This document shows, piece after piece, positions 53,896 through 62,716 of a stretch of 64,000 nt of DNA. The stretch spans positions 124,001 through 188,000 of the forward strand of contig NZ_JARDUB010000004.1 of NCBI RefSeq assembly GCF_029360665.1, in the 5' to 3' direction. The position numbers and the translations under genes are program-made. The notes under the pieces are model-generated. The model did no database searches. It worked only from the letters and a program-made list of their open reading frames with translations, and was not told the DNA's origin. The number at the start of each line of letters is the position of its first letter. Within the stretch, counting starts at the first letter, position 1. The DNA comes from Eudoraea chungangensis (GTDB lineage: Bacteria; Bacteroidota; Bacteroidia; Flavobacteriales; Flavobacteriaceae).

Positions 53896-55965
53896 TTACA
53901 ATGCGTATGGCCCTTCTTGATCTCCATTTAATTCACGTATTACCAATAGTCCTTCTGTGGTAAAATATAGGATTCGCTGAATAGTAGCTCCGTTAATGTT
54001 GATTTTACAAGCTGCCTCGATTCCCTCACTGGCTACCTCGGTGTCCTGTTCTGTTTCCCAACAATTAAAATCTGCAAAACCTTGATTTCCACTTGGCAAA
54101 CTAATAAAATAGGGATTGTAATAATTACGTCTGCTATACGTACTGCCGTTGGTATCATTAGAGTAATAATAGGAAGAGGTTACTTCACCATTGATTACCC
54201 TAACATAGGGGGCCTCAACATAAATACCTACTTGCTGCAAATATCGATCTCTTCGAACCGCCGCCTTGATTCCTTTACCAAATAATGGGAAGGATTGACA
54301 ACTTACATCACGACCTTCAGGTCCAATGAAGGAACCATCTGCAAAAGAGTCATTTACGCCATTATTTTCTGAAAATTCTTCGTTAACCACCCACCTTCTA
54401 TTGGAACCATTGAATTGTCTGTATTCACCAATAGGGTTACTAGGGGTACTTCGGATGTTATCCGGTTGGTAGTCTATTAGCTCATATTGGGTACCATCTT
54501 CATTGAAGATATAGATTTCATCCAGAAAGTTCCGTAAAGCTGCTCCAACACTACTAAAAGTTGTAGCACCCAAAGGCCCACTAGGGTCAGTAATACTGTA
54601 CGGGTCTGAAACATCCCCTGTTGAGGCATTAAATATGGCATATTCTGTGCCAGCCCCATTAAAAATGGCTGTATATTCATTATTTAATTGTGTAGCTGCT
54701 CCTATCCCATCTTCAAAAAGGTCTACAAGGTTGGAATACAAGATGGGTGGCAAAACCCCTTTTAAACTGCATTCCACAACCTCCATTTCCGTGGAAATAT
54801 TCGTCCCAACCTGTTTTGAAGGATCTTCCAAAGAATAAATTTCATAAGAGAGGGGTAATCCCGTTCTTATATCCGTACTGGCGGCCAGCATGTCGGCTAA
54901 GGCACTAATACTAGTTTCGCCTAGTCCTGAAAAGGTATTTTTGGAGTCTCCTCCATATGCGATTACCTTGATTTTAAGGTTTTCCATCTTCTCCATGCTA
55001 TCGGTCTCTAAGTTACCCGATATTTCTTTATCGAAACTCTTGTAAGAAGCATCAATCTGGGTGTTCATTACTTCCAAGGAAGAGGTAGACTCTACGAGCA
55101 TATAGAAAATTCTTCCATAGGTTACTTTTTTAATGTAAGTAGCGGGGTTGTCTGCTTGTATAAATCTATCCAAATCACTTGGTGCTACGCTAGGATCAAA
55201 AACATCCTCATAGCTAGTCGGAAAATCATAACTTACATCGTAATAAGACTGGTATAGCTTTATTAATACCCTATTATACGTTTGATCCTGACTAAAGGAG
55301 AGTTTTCCTTCTGCCTTTACACCGTAACCTTCGAAGGAAAGCCCCATTTGTAATGCCACCTGCTTTTCTGAAAACACATTTTCATAATCCAGATCAAAAT
55401 TAGCCGGCACTACCCCGGTACTACCTGCAATAATATCATTCATGGCCTGTCTAACCTGAGACTCGCTCATTTCGGTAAGATCCTGAGAGGCTTCGGGGTT
55501 CCCGTCATTCAGATTATAAGATATACTGCCTCCGGCCCTTTTTAAAGGGATCCCTTGGGGTTTTACATTATTTATAGTTTTGCCTTGTAAAAGAGCACCG
55601 GGGAATATTTCACTGGCTACCCCACCCAGGGTTTGAAAATCCCCTGTGCCGTCCGTAACGCTGACCGTTCGGGATTTACAAATAAAGCGAAGCGTCTCTG
55701 CCTCTGAACCAGTTCCAGATGTATAGTCATCCGGATAATCTTCGCCCTCTGCCAGAGTCACGTCAGATCTAGACTCGGGTACTTCTTCAAATTCTCCTCC
55801 CTTTGCAACCACAGCATTAAAGTCTGTCGCTACAGGATCGTCTTGCGTAACCGGATCATCAACTGGAGGTACCAATTCATCCGAATCACTACTGCAGGAA
55901 TAAACTAGTAGTAATATTAAACTAAGGTTTGTAAACATTTTTAGAATAGAAAGTCTTGTTTTCAT
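53896..55965 (-). CDS. Cholesterol-dependent-cytolysin-like pore-forming lipoprotein
   Basis: A 689-residue lipoprotein (LILLLVYSC, Cys 24). Residues about 90-405 match domains 1-3 of thiol-activated cytolysins: EIFPGALLQGKTINNVKPQG (119-138), RVLIKLYQSYYDVSYDF (about 222-238), ATYIKKVTYGRIFYMLVEST (275-294), KVIAYGGDSKNTFSG (about 333-347) and TGLPLSYEIYSLED (about 368-381). These mirror the oligomerisation and pore-hairpin core. The tryptophan-rich undecapeptide and domain 4 of true cytolysins are absent. A 280-residue tail of another type replaces them, with possible hemopexin-like segments (EYTAIFNGAGTEYAIFN, DEIYIFNEDGTQYELID). CDC-like proteins without the undecapeptide are known in Bacteroidota such as Elizabethkingia. 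Activity and target membrane are unknown. Confidence 0.85.
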   Translation of the reverse strand: MKTRLSILKMFTNLSLILLLVYSCSSDSDELVPPVDDPVTQDDPVATDFNAVVAKGGEFEEVPESRSDVTLAEGEDYPDDYTSGTGSEAETLRFICKSRTVSVTDGTGDFQTLGGVASEIFPGALLQGKTINNVKPQGIPLKRAGGSISYNLNDGNPEASQDLTEMSESQVRQAMNDIIAGSTGVVPANFDLDYENVFSEKQVALQMGLSFEGYGVKAEGKLSFSQDQTYNRVLIKLYQSYYDVSYDFPTSYEDVFDPSVAPSDLDRFIQADNPATYIKKVTYGRIFYMLVESTSSLEVMNTQIDASYKSFDKEISGNLETDSMEKMENLKIKVIAYGGDSKNTFSGLGETSISALADMLAASTDIRTGLPLSYEIYSLEDPSKQVGTNISTEMEVVECSLKGVLPPILYSNLVDLFEDGIGAATQLNNEYTAIFNGAGTEYAIFNASTGDVSDPYSITDPSGPLGATTFSSVGAALRNFLDEIYIFNEDGTQYELIDYQPDNIRSTPSNPIGEYRQFNGSNRRWVVNEEFSENNGVNDSFADGSFIGPEGRDVSCQSFPLFGKGIKAAVRRDRYLQQVGIYVEAPYVRVINGEVTSSYYYSNDTNGSTYSRRNYYNPYFISLPSGNQGFADFNCWETEQDTEVASEGIEAACKININGATIQRILYFTTEGLLVIRELNGDQEGPYAL

Positions 55966-56026
55966 AATTTCTTGCTTTAAAGATTCAACGGTATAAAACT
56001 ATCTGCAAATCAAGCTTCTACCTAAT

Positions 56027-56185
56027 TTTGTCCATGGACAAACTATGGACAGCAGTCAAAAAGGATGGTGTACCGAAGTATGGACAAGAAGTAATTCTAT
56101 GAGACTATAATTGCGTAAAAAAGCCAATAAAATCAGTACATAAAAGATATTTTGTTATTCTATAAAATTTCAGTAATACTGGACA
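56027..56185. promoter_or_regulatory. TGGACA operator cluster between cytolysin and TPR regulator
   Basis: The 310-bp divergent gap holds a perfect 16-bp palindrome, TTTGTCCATGGACAAA, at 56027-56042. Its TGGACA half-site (56035) is repeated in the same direction at 56046, 56081 and 56180. The first two are 11 bp apart, one helical turn. The palindrome lies about 60 bp upstream of the cytolysin start. This is a strong candidate binding site, most likely for the helix-turn-helix regulator encoded at 56276. No similar motif was seen at the paralogous regulator's locus. Confidence 0.6.
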
Positions 56186-56275
56186 AAGTAAAGAGCTCTT
56201 GACGTTTCTTCAGAAATCCAAATTCCATATCAAACAGATTTTTAAGGTATCTTGTAGGTATTAAAAAGTAAAGGT

Positions 56276-58156
56276 ATGAAACCACTAATCTGTTATTTTC
56301 TAGTTTTAACAAGTTTTACGCAGTTTATATATTCCCAAGAAATTGAGAGAATCGATAGTCTCTTAAACGTTTACAATACCACTAAAAAAGATACGAATAG
56401 CATAAAAATACTCGATCAATTATGGATGTATTCCTTAAATAATAATATTGACTTAGCCAAAGAGTATGCCAATGAGATGGTTATTCTCTCTCAAGAACTA
56501 GAGTATCCAAAAGGGATGGGAATTGGGCATACCAATCTTGGCCTAACCAACTCGCAAATCAGCAACTTTAAAGAAGCAGAATTAGAATTTCAAAAAGCCT
56601 TAGATATTTTTAGGAAACATAAACTTCCAGAACAAGAGGTAAGGACTGTAATAAGAATGGCCAACGACTATTTTTATCAATCTAAATACGAGCGCGCTAT
56701 TGAATACTGTGATTTGGCAGAAAATGTCTTAACAAAGCCGAAGGATTCATTGCAACTTGGATCCGTTTTTATACTAAAAAATGCAATTTATTTAGAACAG
56801 GGTTATTTTGAACTTTCCTTGAAATACGGCTTAAGGGCTGCTAAAATTTTTAAAAATCAAAAAGATGAAATTGGTTATGCAAAAACCTGTTATAATATTG
56901 CCTGTGTTCACGAGTCTTTAGGTAATAAAACAGAAGCTCTTCAGTACTACTACCAATCTATTCCGGTATTCGAAAAAAATAATATTCTATACACTTTGGT
57001 TTTGGCCCATCAAGGACTTGGCATCCTTTATACCAGAGACCCAGTGCAAAAGGATAGCGCAGAGGTCAACTTGTCAAAAGCCTTAGAATTGAGTCATAAA
57101 ATGGGGGATTCAGTACTAATTTCTACCTCGCTTAACGAATATGGCAGATTAAAATTCGTCCTTAAAGAGTATGAGTCGGCTAAAGAAACCTACCTAGAAA
57201 GTTTAATTATAGCAAATAAGATGGATTCTGGCTTTAGCAAACAAATTATTTTATTAGATCTAAGTGAAGTTCACCTTGCCTTAGACAATTATGATCTTGC
57301 TTTAGCAAATTCCATGGAAGCCCTCAATTTATGTCAAGAATTAAAGATCGACGTCGGTATTAATCAAGCATATGAAAATCTTTATAACATATATAAAGAA
57401 AAAAACGATACCAAAAACGCCCTGAAATATCTTGAAAAATATAAGCAAACAAACGACAGTTTATATAGTGTAGATAAGACAAATAAAATAAATGAATTAG
57501 AGATTCAGTATCAAACGGAAAGAAAAGAGGCAGAAATAGCCTTACAAGAAGAAGAAATAAAAACGCTAAATGAAAAAGCCAAAGTCAACAAACTTACCAA
57601 GGGTCTATATGCAGGGGGAATGGCCTCTGCGATTGCCCTATCTGGACTCTTAGTATTTGGTTTTCAGCAACGAATCAAGAAAAATAAAATAGAGCGGGAG
57701 AAACAAGAAGAAATATACCGACAGGAAATTGAACACAAAAAGAAAGAATTAACCAGTCAGACTTTGCACCTTGTCCAAAAAAACACTTTTATACAAGAAT
57801 TAATGGAGAATTTAGACAATATTAAAAATTCTCCTGACACCTTTAAAACGGAATTCAGGCGAATGGTTATGTTACTCAAAAAGGAGAACGCTTCCGATAA
57901 AGATTGGGAAGTTTTTAAGACTTATTTTGCCGATGTTCATAACGATTTTGACCAAAAACTCAGAACCTTTTATCCAGGTATTTCAGAAAAAGAAATCCGA
58001 TTAGCAGCGTTTTTAAGAATGAATTTAACCACCAAAGAAATTGCCGTTACCCTAAATGTAATGCCAGACAGCGTCCTCAAGTCAAAATACCGGCTTAAAA
58101 AGAAACTAGGTCTCCGTAAAGAACAGGATTTAAGTGGTTTTTTAAATAGCATATAA
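56276..58156 (+). CDS. TPR-transmembrane-LuxR-HTH regulator (paralogue 2)
   Basis: A 626-residue paralogue of the regulator at 45501 with the same layout: signal peptide (YFLVLTSFTQFIYSQ), periplasmic TPRs (about 30-400), a transmembrane helix (about 443-462, GGMASAIALSGLLVFGFQQR), a cytoplasmic coiled coil and a terminal LuxR-like helix-turn-helix (EIRLAAFLRMNLTTKEIAVT, DSVLKSKYRLKKKLGL). The TPR segments diverge from the first paralogue, so the two may sense different signals. It is divergent from the cytolysin-like gene and shares a motif-rich promoter region with it. It probably controls that gene. Confidence 0.88.
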   Translation: MKPLICYFLVLTSFTQFIYSQEIERIDSLLNVYNTTKKDTNSIKILDQLWMYSLNNNIDLAKEYANEMVILSQELEYPKGMGIGHTNLGLTNSQISNFKEAELEFQKALDIFRKHKLPEQEVRTVIRMANDYFYQSKYERAIEYCDLAENVLTKPKDSLQLGSVFILKNAIYLEQGYFELSLKYGLRAAKIFKNQKDEIGYAKTCYNIACVHESLGNKTEALQYYYQSIPVFEKNNILYTLVLAHQGLGILYTRDPVQKDSAEVNLSKALELSHKMGDSVLISTSLNEYGRLKFVLKEYESAKETYLESLIIANKMDSGFSKQIILLDLSEVHLALDNYDLALANSMEALNLCQELKIDVGINQAYENLYNIYKEKNDTKNALKYLEKYKQTNDSLYSVDKTNKINELEIQYQTERKEAEIALQEEEIKTLNEKAKVNKLTKGLYAGGMASAIALSGLLVFGFQQRIKKNKIEREKQEEIYRQEIEHKKKELTSQTLHLVQKNTFIQELMENLDNIKNSPDTFKTEFRRMVMLLKKENASDKDWEVFKTYFADVHNDFDQKLRTFYPGISEKEIRLAAFLRMNLTTKEIAVTLNVMPDSVLKSKYRLKKKLGLRKEQDLSGFLNSI

Positions 58157-58188
58157 TTATTAAAAGGATCCTTCAAAAACTATGTTTC

Positions 58189-58218
58189 TTTAAAGGATGT
58201 AAGCAGTAATCCTTTAAA
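58189..58218 (+). terminator. Hairpin after the TPR regulator gene
   Basis: TTTAAAGGAT (58189-58198) and ATCCTTTAAA (58209-58218) form a perfect 10-bp stem with a 10-base loop. The stem is A/T-rich and no long T-run follows, so it is a weak terminator candidate. Confidence 0.45.
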
Positions 58219-58285
58219 AACAGCATTGGCATAAACGTTTTATTGGCGTTTTTAATAAAGAAAGCTCTAAAGAAATAATACTTTT

Positions 58286-59413
58286 ATGCCAAAACGAAAT
58301 AATTCCTTGGCACTCTCTCGTAAAGCTCAACGAAATATAGGCAGAATTATCCCTTTTGGCATTATCTGGCTTTTAGGGGGTTGGCTTCAGCTATTTATCC
58401 AAGAAGCCGCCACACAAAATCAAAATCTTAATCCTTCAGCCTCTATCACCGTAACCCTTGAGGTATTTGTTTTTGCAAGTATTACGATTACTCTGGTAGG
58501 CCTTTTAGTTGGCACTATAGAAGTGCTTTGGCTGGGTAATCTGTTTGATAAAAAATCTTTCTCGCAAAAAATACTATACAAGACAGGTTTTTATAGTTTT
58601 TTTCTAACCCTTACCATTCTTATTCTATACCCATTAGCCGCTAGTTTGGAGTTAGATGTTTCTATTTTCGATAAAAAGGTATGGGAAAAGTTTGTAAACT
58701 TTCTCAGCAGTATAGAACTGGCTTCCACACTAGTCTCCGTTGCATTCAACCTTTTTATGTCTCTATTTTACTTTGAAATAAGTGAAAATCTGGGGCATGG
58801 GATTTTAATGAATTTTTTCACTGGCAAATATCATACCCCTAAGGAGGAGCAAAGAATATTTATGTTTTTAGATATGAAAGCCTCTACAACCATTGCCGAG
58901 AGTTTGGGTCATATCCAGTACTTTAAACTATTAAAGGCATATTACGAAGACTTTTCAGAAGCCATAATTGAATATTCCGGGGAAGTTTATCAATATGTTG
59001 GGGATGAAGTAGTAATATCATGGAAATATAAAGAAGGTATTAATAATAACAATTGTATTAAGTGTTTCTATCAAATGAAAAATGACTTGGAGAAAAAGGC
59101 AGATTATTACCTTTCAAATTTCGAAGTTATTCCCACCTTTAAAGCTGGAATTCATGCTGGCAGGGTTACAACAGGAGAAATTGGGGCTCTTAAGAAACAA
59201 ATTATATTTACTGGAGACGTGTTAAATACTACTGCCCGTATTCAAGGTCTCTGTAATTCATATGCAGTGGATCTATTAATTTCAAAGACGCTGCAAGAAA
59301 AATTAGAACCGGATCCTTCTTATGAACTAATATCACTAGGATCTGATTTTGTAGAAGGTAAAAAAGAAGCAATCGCCCTTTTTACCATCCAAAGAACGTC
59401 AGATAAATTATGA
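58286..59413 (+). CDS. Membrane-bound class III adenylate/guanylate cyclase
   Basis: A 375-residue protein with four hydrophobic helices (about 15-165: IIPFGIIWLLGGWLQLFI, VFVFASITITLVGLLVGTIE, TGFYSFFLTLTILILYPLAA, STLVSVAFNLFMSLFYFEI) and a cytoplasmic class III cyclase domain (about 190-370). Metal-binding aspartates lie in IFMFLDMKASTTIAESLG and YQYVGDEVVISW. The usual base-selecting Lys is Gln here (YQYVGD), as in the other cyclase of this window. The later segment reads QIIFTGDVLNTTARIQGL. The product cannot be predicted. The stop overlaps the DUF4345 gene by four bases, so both are probably coupled. Confidence 0.88.
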   Translation: MPKRNNSLALSRKAQRNIGRIIPFGIIWLLGGWLQLFIQEAATQNQNLNPSASITVTLEVFVFASITITLVGLLVGTIEVLWLGNLFDKKSFSQKILYKTGFYSFFLTLTILILYPLAASLELDVSIFDKKVWEKFVNFLSSIELASTLVSVAFNLFMSLFYFEISENLGHGILMNFFTGKYHTPKEEQRIFMFLDMKASTTIAESLGHIQYFKLLKAYYEDFSEAIIEYSGEVYQYVGDEVVISWKYKEGINNNNCIKCFYQMKNDLEKKADYYLSNFEVIPTFKAGIHAGRVTTGEIGALKKQIIFTGDVLNTTARIQGLCNSYAVDLLISKTLQEKLEPDPSYELISLGSDFVEGKKEAIALFTIQRTSDKL

Positions 59414-59802
59414 AACAGGTTTTTAAAAGAAAAAATCTTCATTTGCTAATTTCTTTGGTAATAGTTCTTCCGGCTGCTCTTATTTATGGTCTTTTCCCAT
59501 CAATTAGCATTCCATATTTCTTAGACTTTGAAGTAGAATCTGTAGATCTTAAAAGTATTTTTAGAGCTATTATGGGGCTTTATATAGGAATAACTTTGAT
59601 CTGGCTTTTAGGAGTCTTTAAAAGTAAGTATTGGGATTTAGCCACCCTTTGCAATATCGTCTTTATGGGAGGAATAGGGTTAGGACGACTATTGGGAGTG
59701 TTTATAGACGGGATACCCTCACCGGTCTTTTCCTTGGGTATAGTTGGAGAACTAGGCTTGTCTTTTTTTGCCTATTACCAATGGAGAAGATACTCTGAAT
59801 AA
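59410..59802 (+). CDS. DUF4345 membrane protein
   Basis: A 130-residue inner membrane protein with four helices, matching DUF4345: LLISLVIVLPAALIYGLFPS, SIFRAIMGLYIGITLIWLLG, LCNIVFMGGIGLGRLLGVFI and LGIVGELGLSFFAYYQWRR. The function is unknown. It is translationally coupled to the cyclase (ATGA overlap), which suggests it acts with it, for example as a membrane partner. Confidence 0.83.
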   Translation: MKQVFKRKNLHLLISLVIVLPAALIYGLFPSISIPYFLDFEVESVDLKSIFRAIMGLYIGITLIWLLGVFKSKYWDLATLCNIVFMGGIGLGRLLGVFIDGIPSPVFSLGIVGELGLSFFAYYQWRRYSE

Positions 59803-59887
59803 GGAACACTCCTTTAAATCCAGGCTCTAGCGAGAATATTTATGCAAATTTTATGAGAATAGTCTTTTTATTTTCTTTCAGGAAGAG

Positions 59888-59895
59888 TACATTTG
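59888..59895 (+). promoter_or_regulatory. -7 promoter box of the TonB cassette
   Basis: TACATTTG is a full match to TAnnTTTG and ends 20 bp before the ATG at 59916, at the right distance for a short leader. No clear -33 element is visible. It probably drives the small His/Cys protein and the TonB receptor genes. Confidence 0.55.
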
Positions 59896-59915
59896 AAATT
59901 GGTTTGGATTAAAAA

Positions 59916-60245
59916 ATGAGGATAAGGAGTAAAATTCTGCTTTGGTGCTCTGCATTAATACTTTCTTCGGTATTATTACTGCCGATGGTTTTTCAGGTTT
60001 TTCATATATTAGAAAAACATGAGCACAAAGTTTGTGAGGATGTAAATACACATTTACACGAAGTAGCCCTGGATTGCTCCCTATGCGACTTTCACCCTGC
60101 GTCCTTAGACTATACGCTAGCAAAATTGCCAGCTTTTTTTACACCCAAATTATTTTATACCACGGTGGAGCTATTTGTTGTGTTTACGCTCGACAATTGT
60201 GTTCTTACGAACAAACAGCTGAGAGCTCCTCCCCTTTTGTCTTAA
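59916..60245 (+). CDS. Small His/Cys-rich exported or membrane protein beside the TonB receptor
   Basis: A 109-residue protein with an N-terminal hydrophobic helix (LLWCSALILSSVLLLPMVFQ). It is followed by a cluster of potential metal ligands: HILEKHEHKVCEDVNTHLHE then ALDCSLCDFHP. Five His and three Cys fall within about 35 residues. A second hydrophobic segment (FTPKLFYTTVELFVVFTL) follows. Proteins of this kind often precede TonB receptors in flavobacteria and look like metal-binding helpers. The metal is not established. The gap to the receptor gene is 37 bp. Confidence 0.72.
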   Translation: MRIRSKILLWCSALILSSVLLLPMVFQVFHILEKHEHKVCEDVNTHLHEVALDCSLCDFHPASLDYTLAKLPAFFTPKLFYTTVELFVVFTLDNCVLTNKQLRAPPLLS

Positions 60246-60282
60246 TTCCAAAAACAAATGTTTATGATAATTAAGACATCTA

Positions 60283-62682
60283 ATGCGCTACTACGCCTTA
60301 TTATTACTGTTATTTAGTAGTATTTCTATTTACTCACAAAATTGTAATAATACCCTACAGGGTACTATTACAGATCAACACGATGGTACTTTACTGGTGG
60401 GGGCACTTATAATTGTGAGTGAAACTGGTCAGGATGTTACGACTAATGAAAATGGTGAATATGTCATCACTAACCTATGTGATGCGAAATATTCTCTTCA
60501 GATTTCACATCCCTTTTGTAACACCAAGGGATTTGAAATTAGAATTAGTCAAAACACCCAGAGGAATTTTAAATTAGAGCATCACCTGGAAGAACTAAAT
60601 GAGGTAATTGTAAAAGGCAAGGCGAATTCTAACAATACCAGTACTAAGTTAGTTAACGAGCTTTCCGAAACAGAAATTGATCGTTATAGTAGTAGTACTT
60701 TTGGAGATGCCTTGAATAGTATTAATGGTGTTTCTTCCTTAAATACGGGAAATACTATAGTGAAGCCTATGATAAACGGACTACACAGCAGTAGAGTAGT
60801 AATCATAAACAACGATGTTCGTATGCAAGATCAGGAATGGGGCGCCGAACACGCGCCAAACCTAGATGTAAATATGGCCTCAAAAATTACGGTGGTTAAA
60901 GGATCCGGAGCTCTGCAATATGGGGGAGATGCGATAGGCGGAGTGGTTATTGCAGAAACAGCTAAGGTTGCCGTTAAAGACAGTCTTTTTGGAAAAACAA
61001 TCCTTAGTGGTGCAACCAATGGAAGAGGTGGCGCACTAACAAGTAGTCTAACCAAAAGCTTTGACAGCGGTTGGTATACTACACTCCAAGGTACGCTAAA
61101 ACGATTTGGAGATTTTGAAGCACCAGACTATGTTCTAAGTAACACAGGACTTTTTGAAAGAGACTTTTCTGTGCGTGTTGGACTTAACCGTTTTGATTTT
61201 GGGGTTGAAGGGTTTTACTCCTTATACAAAAACGAGATTGGAATCTTAGCAGCATCCCATTTAGGTAGTGCTCAGGATCAGGTACGGGCCATAAATAGCC
61301 CTGTGCCCTTAATTATCAATGATTTTACCTACAATATTATACCTCCTAAGCAAGACGTTACTCATCATCTGGCGAGAGTCAAAGGCTATAAGAGGCTTCA
61401 TAATATAGGTAAACTGAGTTTGCAATACGACTTTCAAAAGAACAACCGTCTGGAATTCGATGTTAGAAGAGGTGCAAATAGAAATGAGGCATCTATTGAT
61501 TTACAGCTAGATACACATACTTTATTACTAGACCTCGACTACAAACTCGCAGATGAGTTTCGTATGAAATCTGGAATAATGGGAAGGTATCAGAATAATT
61601 TTGCGAACCCAGAGACTGGTGTACGAAGGCTAATTCCGGATTATGATAAATATGAACTAGGAATATATACTTTGGGGGAATATTCCCTTAACGAGCAGTG
61701 GCTATTCGAAGCCGGCTTACGATTCGATTACGCCTATATGGATGTTTTCAAATTCTATCGAACTTCGTTTTGGGAATCTCGGAATTACGACGAATTAATT
61801 CCTGAAATCATTGTGGAAGAGTTCAACAATCAGATTTTGACCAATCCACAGCCAAGCTTTAGTAATCTATCTGCAAGTGCGGGCTTTACGTATGATATTA
61901 ACTCTAAGTATAAGCTATTCTTTAATTATGCGCTGAGTTCTAGAGCTCCTAACCCCTCTGAATTATTTAGTGAGGGACTGCATCATTCTGCATCAAGGAT
62001 AGAACTTGGTGATCTTCTTTTCGACTCTGAAGTAGGGCATAATATTAGCCTAAGTTTTCAGAAGAAAAAAGAAGCCTTTGGCTTTTCAATTAGCCCTTAC
62101 AGCAATTCAATAAACAATTTTATTGTGCTAGAGCCAACAGGAATTTCACAGACCATAAGGGGTAATTTTCAGGTTTGGGAATACAGACAAACCAATGCGC
62201 AGATGCTGGGGATTGATGTAGATGCCTCGTACGACTTTTATCGCAATTTTGGCTTTTATAGTCAATTTGCACTAGTAAAAGGGTATGATGTTGAAAAAGA
62301 CGAGCCTCTCATAAACCTCCCAGCCGCAAATTTTAAAAATGCCTTAGTATACCAGAATCCAAAGATTAACAACTTATGGCTGCAACTTCAAAGTGAATAC
62401 GTTTTTCGACAAAATGAATACCCCGACAACAATTTTGAGGTGTTTGTTCCAGAAACAGGAACCACAGAATTAGTAGATGTAAGCACTCCACCGAATGCCT
62501 ATCATCTGTTAAATTTTAATTCTAATATAGACTTTACTTTAAACCCAAAATCAACACTTTCAGTTGGTTTAACTATTGCAAATATTTTTAATACCTCCTA
62601 CCGAAACTATCTGAATAGACTACGATATTACGCAGATGACCTCGGCAGGAATTTACTATTGAATATTAAATTGAATTATTAA
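60283..62682 (+). CDS. TonB-dependent receptor
   Basis: A 799-residue outer membrane receptor. Signal peptide (LLLLFSSISIYSQ), a carboxypeptidase-like regulatory domain (about 20-105, LQGTITDQHDGTLLVGALII), a plug (about 110-235, with INGLHSSRVVIINNDVRM and VVKGSGALQYGGDAIGGVVI), and a beta barrel to the end (final YADDLGRNLLLNIKLNY). It has no SusD partner, which points to uptake of a small ligand such as a metal complex and not a polysaccharide. The His/Cys protein before it and the acidic lipoprotein after it support a metal role. The metal is inferred, not seen. Confidence 0.93.
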   Translation: MRYYALLLLLFSSISIYSQNCNNTLQGTITDQHDGTLLVGALIIVSETGQDVTTNENGEYVITNLCDAKYSLQISHPFCNTKGFEIRISQNTQRNFKLEHHLEELNEVIVKGKANSNNTSTKLVNELSETEIDRYSSSTFGDALNSINGVSSLNTGNTIVKPMINGLHSSRVVIINNDVRMQDQEWGAEHAPNLDVNMASKITVVKGSGALQYGGDAIGGVVIAETAKVAVKDSLFGKTILSGATNGRGGALTSSLTKSFDSGWYTTLQGTLKRFGDFEAPDYVLSNTGLFERDFSVRVGLNRFDFGVEGFYSLYKNEIGILAASHLGSAQDQVRAINSPVPLIINDFTYNIIPPKQDVTHHLARVKGYKRLHNIGKLSLQYDFQKNNRLEFDVRRGANRNEASIDLQLDTHTLLLDLDYKLADEFRMKSGIMGRYQNNFANPETGVRRLIPDYDKYELGIYTLGEYSLNEQWLFEAGLRFDYAYMDVFKFYRTSFWESRNYDELIPEIIVEEFNNQILTNPQPSFSNLSASAGFTYDINSKYKLFFNYALSSRAPNPSELFSEGLHHSASRIELGDLLFDSEVGHNISLSFQKKKEAFGFSISPYSNSINNFIVLEPTGISQTIRGNFQVWEYRQTNAQMLGIDVDASYDFYRNFGFYSQFALVKGYDVEKDEPLINLPAANFKNALVYQNPKINNLWLQLQSEYVFRQNEYPDNNFEVFVPETGTTELVDVSTPPNAYHLLNFNSNIDFTLNPKSTLSVGLTIANIFNTSYRNYLNRLRYYADDLGRNLLLNIKLNY

Positions 62683-62716
62683 ATAAAAACAAATTTTAAA
62701 TAAAAATTATATTATT

